Below are positions 33,896-44,800 of a stretch of 64,000 nucleotides of DNA, piece by piece. How positions within the stretch are numbered: the first letter of the stretch is position 1; every line of letters begins with the position of its first letter. The notes under the pieces are model-generated. The model did no database searches. It was not told where the DNA came from and saw only the letters and a program-made list of their open reading frames with translations. Both the position numbers and the translations under genes were made by a program. The stretch comes from Sthenelais limicola (Eukaryota; Annelida; Polychaeta; Phyllodocida; Sigalionidae): positions 51,022,966 through 51,086,965 of the forward strand of contig OW804094.1 in NCBI GenBank assembly GCA_942159475.1, read 5' to 3'.

Positions 33896-34822
33896 AGTGC
33901 AGTTGGCACCTCTAAATTCTCGGAGCATCGTTCAGCTTTAACTAAGTTTCAGCCGACCTAATATAATATTCACAGGTTTTTACTTCCGGGCATTTCTATA
34001 TTATTATCATAATCTTTAGCGGGAAGCCACAATATTAGGCCTAAAAGGAAAATAGTGTTGATTCTACTTTTTCCCAGGTGGCGCCACTGTAATGTAAACC
34101 ACCATCTTTGAGCTTTGCGTAACACGGACCCCCACGGACCGCGCTTTGTCGGCGCTACATTGTAATTGTCTGTGGAAACATATATTGTTAAATTTGGGTC
34201 CGACATGATAAATTGGCTCGTGCTCATATCGTTTTGGTAATTGCTTATAACTTGCTTTTCTACTGATGCTTTTCGTCTTACACAAAACGTAAACAATCCT
34301 GACCTATATATATGATCAGTTGCTATAACAACATGACGTCATGTAAACAATCAATATAGCGTGGATGAACGGGATCTCTCAGCAGGTGCGTGTTTACAAA
34401 TGTCCATTTAGTTATTTTTGTCTTTGCTGAATGTTTCCTGATACAAATGAGAGTAAATGTTCGGTTGACCAAATCCAAATGAACCAGTATCAACCAGTAG
34501 GTTAGATTTAAGTAAGTAATTTGACAGAAATACACCGTGCGACGGCGACCAATACCCGGTAATCACGATGCGGGAACAACAATGCAACAAGTAGGTCTAC
34601 CGTACCGCACGGTTTACGTTAGAAATACTTGTTCTGTATTTACTTGTACTCTTCTCATGTCAACGGTATCAGATTGTACACGGATATATAATGAACTCAG
34701 AAATAACAACCTTGCAACTACTTCCCGTGTTTGTTGGTTTATATGATACGGGAACAACAATGCAACAAGTACCGTAGCGTACCGCACGGTAGGCTACATT
34801 TATTATTGCCTACATGAAGGTT

Positions 34823-36337
34823 AAGCGGTGAATAGGCCTACACAGTCACGATTTGGGAATCAGACACGATTTCAGGATCTACGATTAATCGTGGGTGCTT
34901 ATTTGCCTGAAATCGTGCCTATTTTTGGACCTACACTATAGCCATCTCAGACAACCGAGTATATTAGCAGTGTATAGCCTACTAGGTTGTCAGTTGGACT
35001 CGCTAGAATCAGGGTAGCTGAAAGTTCTCTAGTTTTCCCAGACAAAATACTCAAGCAACGCCTGTCATATATATGTGTCCTGAATCAGTAACGTTTTGTG
35101 GTGCTTAGAGTAGATTCTTGGGAGAGGATGTGCTCCACAAAACAGAGAACTAGTTGGTTTATTATCAGCAAAACCTCTCCATTCTCCTCTCGATTTTGAA
35201 ACTCGGCGCTCCGACTTGTTTTTGTCTCAGTGCGCATGCCCAAAGGTATGTAAATGAGCAAAAAAACGGAGGTCACGATTTAGGTCACGGTTACAACGGT
35301 AGGGGCAGGGGAAAACAATGGGCTCGTCTCAGTTGTTGTTTTTTGCCATTTCATTTAGTGGAAACAGAATGGCTCACTCACCGTTTTTGGGGGGAGGAGC
35401 AGATGAAAACTCTGCCCGCAATTTATTAATTCTTCACATCAAGCATTGAAAGGTAACAAGTAGGGAGATAAGACATTAAACATTGATTTTATTATGAACT
35501 TCTGCAACTCTACACAAACTACAGCAAATCCACCTTCCCCATTTCAAGCGCTTCCTTCCCGTAACCCTGATCGTGAAGGGTTATGATCGTAGCTAGACCT
35601 ACACATGCACGATATGGAGAAAAAAGTGAAATCGTGGGTAAAAAGTGAAATCGTGGGTGGGTTGGCAGTCAAGATTTAATCTGAGATTCTGAAATATAGA
35701 GTTGAGAAAATTGTTTAAAAAAACGACCCTAGAAGCAAACAAGAAAGTAAAAAACTGTAAAAATGAAATAAAATATAACGTTACTCATTTTCCTGTGACA
35801 CATCACCTATTTTCTGGTGGGTTTTTTTCTCTTTTTAATTGTTGAATAAAATAAAATAAAATATGAGAAGAATGAGACCTAATGTCGACATGTGTAGAAG
35901 GGAAATTCTGCATTATAAAAGTGAAAAAATTGTGTTGATACTCCAAAAATTAGTGAAATTCATTTCTTTTATATTGCCAGACCGCAGATAGACCCACGAG
36001 TTTCGAATAAATCCGAAAATCGTAGAAGCATCTACGATTTATCGTAGACTTTATTATAAAGGTCTACGATAAATCGCAGCACTCTCTACACATGGACGAT
36101 TAATCGTAGAAGCAGCGGCGATTTGATTTGAAATTGCAGAAGACACTTTTTTTCCCCTACGATGAATCGTACATCCAAATCGGCGCTAAATCGGCACTGA
36201 ATCGTGCATGTGTAGGGCATTTGGCACGATTTGGGACCCACGATCTGATCTACGATCTCAAATGGACAATTCCAAATCGTACGACGAATCGTGGATGCCA
36301 AATCGGCCCCCAAATCTTGACTGTGTATTCACCGCTT
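34823..36337. mobile_element. TIR element with ACGATT/AATCGT array
   Basis: The left end reads AAGCGGTGAATA, then ACACAGTCACGATTTGGG. The inverse of the right end reads AAGCGGTGAATA, then CACAGTCAAGATTTGGG. The interior, especially 34840-34930 and 36000-36310, carries twenty or more ACGATT or AATCGT words, often as palindromes such as ACGATTAATCGT. No transposase was seen. The target duplication is not clear (TT outside left, TA outside right). Confidence 0.7.
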
Positions 36338-36403
36338 TAGGCACTTAGGCCTACTGTTAGTGTTATTGTTAGGCCTATAGGCCTAGGGATTTTTGGAGTT
36401 CAG

Positions 36404-36455
36404 AGTTCGCCTTCTATCACACCTTAAAACGTGTGATAGAGTTCGCCTTTGTCTG
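36404..36455. repeat. Small hairpin with flanking direct repeat
   Basis: TCTATCACAC and GTGTGATAGA pair perfectly around an eight-base loop, and GTTCGCCTT occurs just before the left arm and just after the right arm. It looks like a minimal hairpin insertion with duplicated flank. Confidence 0.5.
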
Positions 36456-36973
36456 ATTCCACAAAACTTGAAAGTTTAAGACAAATGAAAACCGGGGGAA
36501 AACATCTTTGGAATTTGAAAATCTTGTTAAAACTAAAAGGGATCAGTCCAGCTTTTGAATGATTACCAGCATAACTGTCAGCTGCATAGACGTTAAGACA
36601 GAAATATATATTTTACTGCGATGTGTTGCATCATTAGGTCTTCTAAATTTGTGTAGGCCTATATTGATCGAGCGTCCCCTGCTCTACCCCACCCCCTCCC
36701 TCCAAAAACCAATACACACCAATGACCTGAATGTGGACTGCCTGTGCCCCCACCTAGAGTCCACCTCCTGGATCCGCCCAGGATCTTGTTTTAAAATCAC
36801 ATTTCTATGGTAATACAAGCTGGGCACCACCTAGTCTAACTCTAGTATGGTGACGGTCAGTCAATATATATGTTGTGGTGTTGCTGCACTGCATGGGACT
36901 CAAAAGCTAGATCTCGATTCCACTAGCTCACATTACCACTCTGCATCATCACTACATTACTATCACTGAACAT

Positions 36974-38449
36974 GGCCATTTCCACCAATTTGACAACATT
37001 TGGGCCCCTAGACACCCCCAGAAAACCAAAAAACCATTTTTACTTTAAGAGTTGATTTGTTATTTTCTATCAACCTCATATATATGCACATTAAACTGTC
37101 AAGTTTGGAACCATTCTGATTATTAGTAATATTTTTACAGGGGGGTCGAAAAATAGATCCCAAATATGAAAAATATGCCCAAAATATCATGACGAATAAT
37201 GGTACATATTTCTACATAAATGAGGATTTAAATTAGGAATAAATAAAACCAATATGCACCTAAAGTATTGAAATATTTTGTACTTGATAGGCCTCGACAT
37301 ATGGGTCATAACACTTTTTATTTTGTGAAAATATTCTAACTAGAAGAAAAGTTGCAGCCAAATAACCTTTCAGTAATGGTAATCATAATGGCAGCGGTAA
37401 GGGTGACAGGTCATGAACTCTCTGCCAATACACATTATATTACTCATTATATTGGATCTATAGATTGCCTCGCTATATATAGAACTATATGTTGATGACC
37501 ACCGCCCCCTACCCCTGGTTTGGATTGCCACTGGACGGTGCACTGGGTACTCGCTCCACTACCACTGAACTGACTGGACTTGACTTGAGAGAAGAAGGAA
37601 AATTTTGTGACGGCAAATGTGACGGCAAATGCGTGACGGCAAGTGACAAATGCGTGACGGCAAGAGACAAATGCGTGACGGCAAGACTTTCAAGCATTTT
37701 GCCATAAGAATCATGTAAAAAATACTCAGACATTATGAATATCGATCTACATAGGCTGTTAATAAGCAAAATCGATAATAAATGTCAAAATTAAAGTTTA
37801 TCATTAAAATTATGCCTTATATGGCTCTAAAAACCCTAAAAGTGCGTGACGGCAAGAGACATTACCCCCTGTTTCCACCACTTTTTGCCACCATGTTTTT
37901 TCTCTGCTAGTATTCAAGAAAAACTCTAACCAATACAGTTGATGGTTCATAAATATTAAATCCTATGAGTTTTATCATTATTCATCATAATTGGATGTTT
38001 TTATTTTTTTTATTTTTTTTAATTCCACCTTAAGCACAGTGCGTGACGGCAAGAGACATCAGGGGTACCCATTTTTAAAAAAATCTGTTTTTTATGGCTT
38101 TTGGCCAAAAAATATTTTTTTTGCAATTTTTTTTTACACAGATCATGTCCACGTAACCTACTATCACAACATATTTAAAAAAATGTTCAATTTTGAAGAT
38201 TATTTAGAAATTTAGCAATTCCACGGACTAATGGCAGTTTAAAAAAACGATTTTTGCCCCCAAAATGGGATTTTGAAATAAAAAAACAAAAAAAATCGGG
38301 CTAAAATTGCCAAAAATGTGGTTCCATGGGTTGGTAGAACCGTCCAATCAAAAAAAATAATCCATTTAATGGTAATTTATTTGCATTAAGCCCATTTAAT
38401 CCCTTTCCACGGTTGGGGGCCAAATGTTGTCAAATTGGTGGAATTGGCC
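36974..38449. mobile_element. TIR transposon with word array, copy B
   Basis: Terminal inverted repeats begin GGCCATTTCCACCAATTTG and, inverted from the right, GGCCAATTCCACCAATTTG, both continuing ACAACATTTGG; only about two mismatches occur in 35 bases. ACAT flanks both ends (36970-36973 and 38450-38453). It belongs to the same family as 24690-27031: subterminal blocks such as GGAACC..T and TTTTTACAGGGG..CGAAAAATAG are shared. The internal iterated word differs from that of copy A. No transposase is encoded. Confidence 0.8.
37606..38058 (+). repeat. Iterated word GTGACGGCAAGAGACA in copy B
   Basis: GTGACGGCAA occurs seven times, all in the same orientation. Five lie in a cluster at 37607-37685 separated by short spacers, then single copies follow near 37843 and 38041. 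The fullest form is GCGTGACGGCAAGAGACA. Copy A has CGTCAGGCGACA in the equivalent places, so the words look like diverged versions of one site. Confidence 0.75.
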
Positions 38450-38527
38450 ACATATGATTTAGTCTCTAGGAAGTGCTAGTGATAGCGTTGTCCTCACATG
38501 AAAGGCCACCATATGTTGTGAAGCCCC

Positions 38528-38612
38528 CAAAAAGTCTTCCTGGGCCGGAACTTGAATGCTGGATCTCCTGTTATGTATGTGAGCATGCTACCATTGCACT
38601 ACAGCTCTAGGT
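38528..38612 (-). repeat. tRNA-like SINE head or decayed tRNA
   Basis: On the minus strand GCTGTAGTGCAATGGTAGCA resembles a Pol III A box and GCATTCAAGTTCC a B box, about 35 bases apart as in tRNA genes. The acceptor and anticodon stems do not pair convincingly, so a tRNA-derived SINE head or dead tRNA is more likely than a working gene. Confidence 0.4.
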
Positions 38613-38738
38613 TGACTGAATTCTCAAGTTCACATTCCCCATCTTAGCTCGACCGCATACACCACACCACACGTACTACATATGTATTTTATGTGAACAT
38701 ATAAGTTATGCTCATTAATTGCTTTGTTTTCATTTCAG

Positions 38739-38849
38739 ACATGAACTGAGAAATGACCATGACATAGTGTTGGGAACCAAAAACACAGCACTATTGAGTT
38801 TCGACCATTTTCATCTTTAGTGTCCAGCACTGAAATCTAGTCAACAAAT
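38739..38849 (+). promoter_or_regulatory. 5' untranslated leader with two tiny uORFs
   Basis: The exon follows a good acceptor (TTTTCATTTCAG, ending 38738). Before the main ATG at 38850 it contains ATGAACTGA and ATGACCATGACATAG, two upstream ORFs of two and four codons. Such leaders usually dampen translation of the main frame. Any earlier untranslated exon was not identified. Confidence 0.5.
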
Positions 38850-41800
38850 ATGGCAATGGTTGGATCCGAGGTGGAGGCTCACCCACTTCTACCCCAGTCA
38901 CCAACAGCAGGTATATAGTTTAATGAATCACAGCCCCTGATTATCTATAATATTAATTCTGTAACAGAAAAGTGTGGTTCTCTGTGTTGCCCCTAAAACC
39001 ACTGGAGGGATTGTCGTGATTTTCGAGGTGGATATGCTTTGGCATAGTGGGAAGCCATTCCACTATGTCTTATGAGCAATTTCTTTTAAAATAAGTGTTA
39101 AAAAAGTGTTTCAATTGCCCACCTGTTTTGCACCTGACTTTGTACAAGAACATAGCTGGACAACCAGCCAAGGTGTGTCAAAAGTTCAACACTGCATCAT
39201 AAAAAATAAAGTGTTGTCATAGTATATTGCTCTTGAGGCCTGGATTTTAATGTATCAGATAGATTCAGAGTGCTCAAGGCTGAGGCAATGGAACAGAGAG
39301 GTTCATAGGCAATCCAGGGATGGGGAAGGGCTCTCTCCTCTCTCTACTTGGGTCTCCTGTCAATTATTGCAGATAGGGTTGCATTCCCCTGACCCCTGAC
39401 CTAAAAGCTGTCTTTCCTCTATGTACTCGACAGCATAAAAATACATCAAGCTCCATATCAAGAAATTGACCCTTTATTAAAGATACATTCTCAGCTATAA
39501 ACAAACCTACAATATAATTACTAACTCAAAGATTAACACATTAAAGTCCCTATACCTTCAGGCAATGCCAACGAAATGAACTAAAATGAGTGTAAATAAC
39601 AACTTCTTCATCAAAATGTTACCAGATGTTCAATGTTCATGGAGCCACCTTGTGGCAAATAGATTGCATGGAGAATCAAATATAGCTATAACCTATAATG
39701 GGTACCTGTATCGAACTTATATATATAGGTAATGAGTACATTTGATTCTCCATACATATGTGAGCTATGTAAACAAAAACATGGGTTTATTGGTGCACGC
39801 CAGAAAAACTTCTTTGGCTAATTCTGTGCGTTTACTGACTTGACAATCCATACCAACCAATGCACATATTCGGGTATGTTACAGAGTTGATATTTGTGCA
39901 AATGTCGATGTGTGCATGTGATAAGTCTTGATTATCCTGAAGACTATACCTATTACGTAACACATGCATAGCTGATAATGCATTTTTAATCCTTAGGAAT
40001 GAGCTGACACATACCCCTTGATGATATTAATCCCAGAAAGTTTGTATAGAGCTTCATATGTTAACGAGGGACAGGGCCTACATACGTTGATGGTGGAGCT
40101 AATTAATATCAACAACACTCAAGCTTAGTCTTAGCATACCTCCACCCCACTCAAGGCCACACGACCTTGAGCAGCGTAATCAGCCCTCTCAAAATTCTCT
40201 CCATTATAAACTGACCCTTCGAGTTTAGTTATTATTTAAACTCATAATATTTTGTCAGCGTCTATGTAAAAAGGAAACCTATAAGCTTTCCTAGTGTACT
40301 CGTATACTGCCTTCAGCAAGGGAAACCTTAAAAAAACATGGTATATAATAGCCAAGTGGCAGCCCAGGTGTAAAACACCAATACCCTATTCATGGAACAA
40401 ACTACAGACGAAGGCCCACCAGATTATTGATTCATAAAAATTAAAGAAATATGCAATTGAAAACTCAATATGGTCAGACGAGAACTTTATTGATTAAGAT
40501 CAACATACCAATCGAAGACGATATGAAACGCAATTATGTCATGTTTAATTACTCTTATATTTACAATTTAATTGATCACTGCATGAGAATCACTTTCGGT
40601 CATTGACAAAAGTGACATTGTTCTCATCCCCAAAAGAACATTGTAAATTATGCTAAAGAAGGATTAAAAAGCTCCCACTAGCCGGAGAATTCCGTCTTAT
40701 TGCAATCCTTGTATTGAATAAAAGTTTCTAAATCTAAATCTAACAACTCCATCCTGGACTCATAGAAATAACGGTATGATGAGAGTAAGCACACAATCAC
40801 TACAATACATCAATACAACAATATACAATAATTTGATGTGGGTTTACATCATCATTTTTAAAAAAATCAATACTAGCATATTGCTTTTATTCTTCAGATG
40901 AGCTCAGACATGCATGATATTTATCTCCAGCTTAAAAAGAAACTAATAAAAGAAAGGGCTAAGAAAAATATAGATCTGCATTTTGACAAAATACAATCAT
41001 AGTTTTATCATTTTGCTGGGGTTTAGAACTTCAAGAATGTCCATGAATATTGTGACTTGAATATCTACAAATTTAAATTCCATTTACTCTCGTGAAACAT
41101 TAAAAGCCTCCTGCATATTTTGGTTGAGTTAACCTATATTGTAGAGTTTATAATTCTTCTCACAGCTCCATCAATTTGCCACCCTTTTTGATTGTTTGAA
41201 GAAACTTTATACATTTTCAGAGATGAGGTCCTCTACAGCCAAAGATCCAGATGTTGTTGTGGATCTGGAAGAGGATGACCCTGACTTAGAGGAAGCAAAT
41301 GAAGAAGATAAGGTCCTCTTTGCAGACAATAAGAAAAGAGGAACATCTCTGATATTGAATGATGCCATATTCCTTGTCCTCCATGTGCTGCAACTCTTTG
41401 CTCTGCTGCAGTCTTTAGCTCTACGCTGGCCCCTGCCTCAAGAATGGGTCAAAAGTACGCACTTCATTTTTCTGATCAACTTGGATATTTGGGATTTCAT
41501 AAAAGTCCAGACTAATGGTACTTTTAGAGAAGTACAGGGTTACTATACCCCAAGTTCCTCCATGCCCTTCAGTTATTGGCACATAATGCTAGGTTGGGGC
41601 ATATTCATTTTTGCAGCTCTCTTTGCTTTTGGTGTGGCATACATTGTCCTAACTCATCGTAAACACCCTTTTGTGATGATCAGAATCTCCAACCTCCAGA
41701 GGGCTTACATCATAATGGCACAAGTTATATGTCTACCAGTTGGGACAGCTATTGCTCGGCTCTTTCATTGTACAGATAAAGGCGTCATGGATGTTGATAA

Positions 41801-44800
41801 TACAGTGCCTTGTTACGAAAATGGTCTTCACTGGGCGTATATATGCCCAGCTGTTGCTTTTGTTATAGCTTTTTATGGCTTCCTCCCTGCATGGATGATC
41901 AGTAAAACAAGGGCTGAACTTTTGAACATGAACTCAGACAGGCATGAAGGTTATCTCCAGCTTAAGGAAACTGAATATGTCCAAGGACTGGATATTCTGT
42001 ATGTAGTCAGTAGATTCCATATTTTTGCATCTTTCAGAAAACATGGCTGTTATTTTCGGGCTTTGCTTTTTTTCTTCAGCTTGGCAATCATCGCTGTAGT
42101 GGCTTTCACCTTCAACCATATTTTCATTGGAGCAGTTGTGTCCAATGTTATAATGGGGGTTTTGTTGATAGTCTTCCTAGCAGTACAGCCCTACAGAGTC
42201 ACTTGTTTCAATGTAGAGCTATCTTTTAGCTACCTTTGTCTGGTCGTTTTCTCTATGTTTGGGTCATTGAGAACTTCATTTAACTCATTCAGTTTGGCTT
42301 CAGTCTGGCTCACTCCTACCTATTTGAATGTAACTTTAGTGATAATAGCTGTCACGTGGCTGTTTTCTGTCATTGTCTTTGTTTTATATCTGGTGATTAG
42401 ACACGTCGGTGTGTGCAGTAGGTTCTGCCCTTATCCTCTCTGGCCCTCAATGACTTCAGAAGGACTCAATAAGCTTAGTCCTGAGACAAGGAAGTATGTC
42501 CGCCACATCATCAGGAGCCGCACACTCATTGGTAAGTAAATTACATGCTATAATTTTTATTGACTTGTGATACTATTCTAAATTTTGGACTCATAATGTG
42601 CATTCGGCACTTGTGACTATTTATAACATGACTTTTGTAGTTACGTCTCCTGGGATTTTTGTTGTTCAGTACCTGTGTAAACTGTGTACATTGCACTGTA
42701 CCATGATTGTTCAATTGTGGCTAGTTACAACTGTGGCAATTTAATATTGGGTTGCATAACTGTAATTGGATGCCTAACAAGTTGGTATGGATGTAATATA
42801 AGTGTGACCAGTTCTGTGTCTATTATACTTATATTATGGATGTGATTGTCATTTTTGGGTAATATAGCAGTATATGATTGCAGACCTAAGAATTTCAATT
42901 GAGTGTTCCTCCCCAGAAGTCTTTATTTTCACCCACTCAACGATCAACAATTCACCCTTCCTCACGGTTATTATCATTATTGGGTGTCACTTACAGTCAG
43001 GTGTGGAAAAAATGGTTCAGTGACCAGGTCTAATGGACAGACAATGACCAGGTCATGTGATGTTAATGCACATGCAATGACACATGTAAATGAGCCAATG
43101 CACAGGTCATTTGATGACCAAGTCAGCCCGTTGTGCACATTCGCACAGGGGCACCACATTTTAATGCACAACCTGTTGTGCATCAAAACACACCACCTCA
43201 CAAGTTGCTTTGATTACTACTTGTCGCGCTGTTTCACAGGTAGCTGTATAGCAGGTCAGGAGGCACTACAATGTAGCGCATCAAAACACAGTACTAATAA
43301 GTAATAATATAGTAGTTTTGATCAATACAGGATAGTATTATAGCGCATCAAAATGCACATTTATGTATAATTATGTATTAAATATTCAGCTTGTTTTGGG
43401 GTAAACTTTCTATCAGTTATGATTATTTTTAATGAACATTCAGATTAAATGCTCATTCAGTTAGAGTCACTGAGGAAACCCAGTAGTAGCGATAACCACT
43501 GGTATCCTTAAAAAGACATCTATTTATTCATCATTTTGCCTACAGTGTCCACATGAGTGTGGATGCCTATCATTCTCCCCCTGTGCGATGTAGGTTGTGG
43601 GTTGTGGAGTTGGCAGACCCACAGGGGGTACACTACATATACAGATGTAAATGATTAAGGGTGTTTTGATTACACGCCCTCTACAATATCACACAGATGA
43701 TTACACAGACAAAATATAGAAGAATATCACTGAAAACAATCCAAGATACATGATGGTCAATTCTAATACAGCATAAATGTCACAATATTACATGAGTAGT
43801 ACTTTGAATATAGAAGAATTAAAAATAATGATGGCCTTGCTTGTGGTGCTCTCTGTGCTTTAACTGCACAATGGATATTGATTGGTTTAGCTTAGAGGGG
43901 TTTCTCAAACACAGGGAGGGAGAGGTGGGTGTAATGAGCGACAGGTGAGTGTGAAATGCCAGATATAGGGGAGTGAAGTGTCAGGTATTGTGGCTTTTCA
44001 CGGCTGTAGTAAGTTCATAGTTTCTTATAATTTATTTCATCTTGTATTGTATGTCGGGGAGGGGTATCATAGTATAATGGGTAGCTTAAAGTAGCCTAGA
44101 TGCTTGAGGGTAGTTTTGTGGTGCATTTTCATGCACTGTTAAGGAAGCACTAGGAACTTATATATAATATCTGGGTGACCACACTATTGACAATTGTTGA
44201 ATAAATAAAAATAACATTCATTTGTTATAGCCTAACTCTTTACATTGTGATTTTGCAGAATTGCACTGTAAGATGTAAATTATATATACGTTTTACCATT
44301 GGGAATGTACAGTAGAACAACTGCTCGATGTAAGGATTATTTTCATAATGAAGATTGTAATTTACAGTTCTTAAAAGTCCTTATTGCATGAACATCCACA
44401 ATATATTGGTACATACGCCGTATATGCCTTTATACAGCTTTACTTATCAAATTAAAAGCTATGGTGATTGACAGTGTGTGGAGTATACAGTTGCGCACTA
44501 TGCCCCTCTAAGGAAGCTTGTAGCTTGACCAGTGAGTGGACTGCTTTTTCTTTGCTGGTCGCACTGGGGCATACACTTTACATGGGTGTGCGCATAGGGA
44601 GGTAAATGGAAGGCAATTACCATGTGATGGTTTTTTTTAAATAAAATTTTATTGGTCAAAGTTTTACATCATATGCAATAATTCTCATTTGCCAATCTGA
44701 AAAATCTAGTTCTTACTATACATACAGAATTTTTAACATTAATTCATATACTTTTTATAATTAACTCTATGTCACTATTCAACTAATTTGATTCGCCATA

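Larger units (their letters stand above)
31844..34822. other. Intergenic with one CpG-richer patch
   Basis: Mostly AT-rich. A word CCGTAAAT..ATTTACGGATAT is repeated in opposite orientation at 33051-33090. AATAAA at 32805-32810 follows an ATGAGATTGTAACGC stretch typical of transcript or retroelement ends. A pair of direct repeats sharing GGGAACAACAATGCAACAAG and then GTACCGCACGGT lies at 34571 and 34750. The CpG-richer patch is listed separately. Confidence 0.4.

Noticed and set aside
37606..37690. CRISPR-like array (short repeats with short spacers)
   Set aside because: Spacers are only a few bases and irregular, the word lies inside a TIR transposon, and the DNA is eukaryotic with no cas genes.
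38528..38612. Functional tRNA gene on the minus strand
   Set aside because: A- and B-box-like words are present but the acceptor and anticodon stems do not pair, so a SINE head or dead tRNA is likelier.
42903..43304. 133-codon ORF in intron 2 of the membrane-protein gene
   Set aside because: Mostly CAGGTCA-type repeat read as protein, and it lies between two exons that splice in phase without it.
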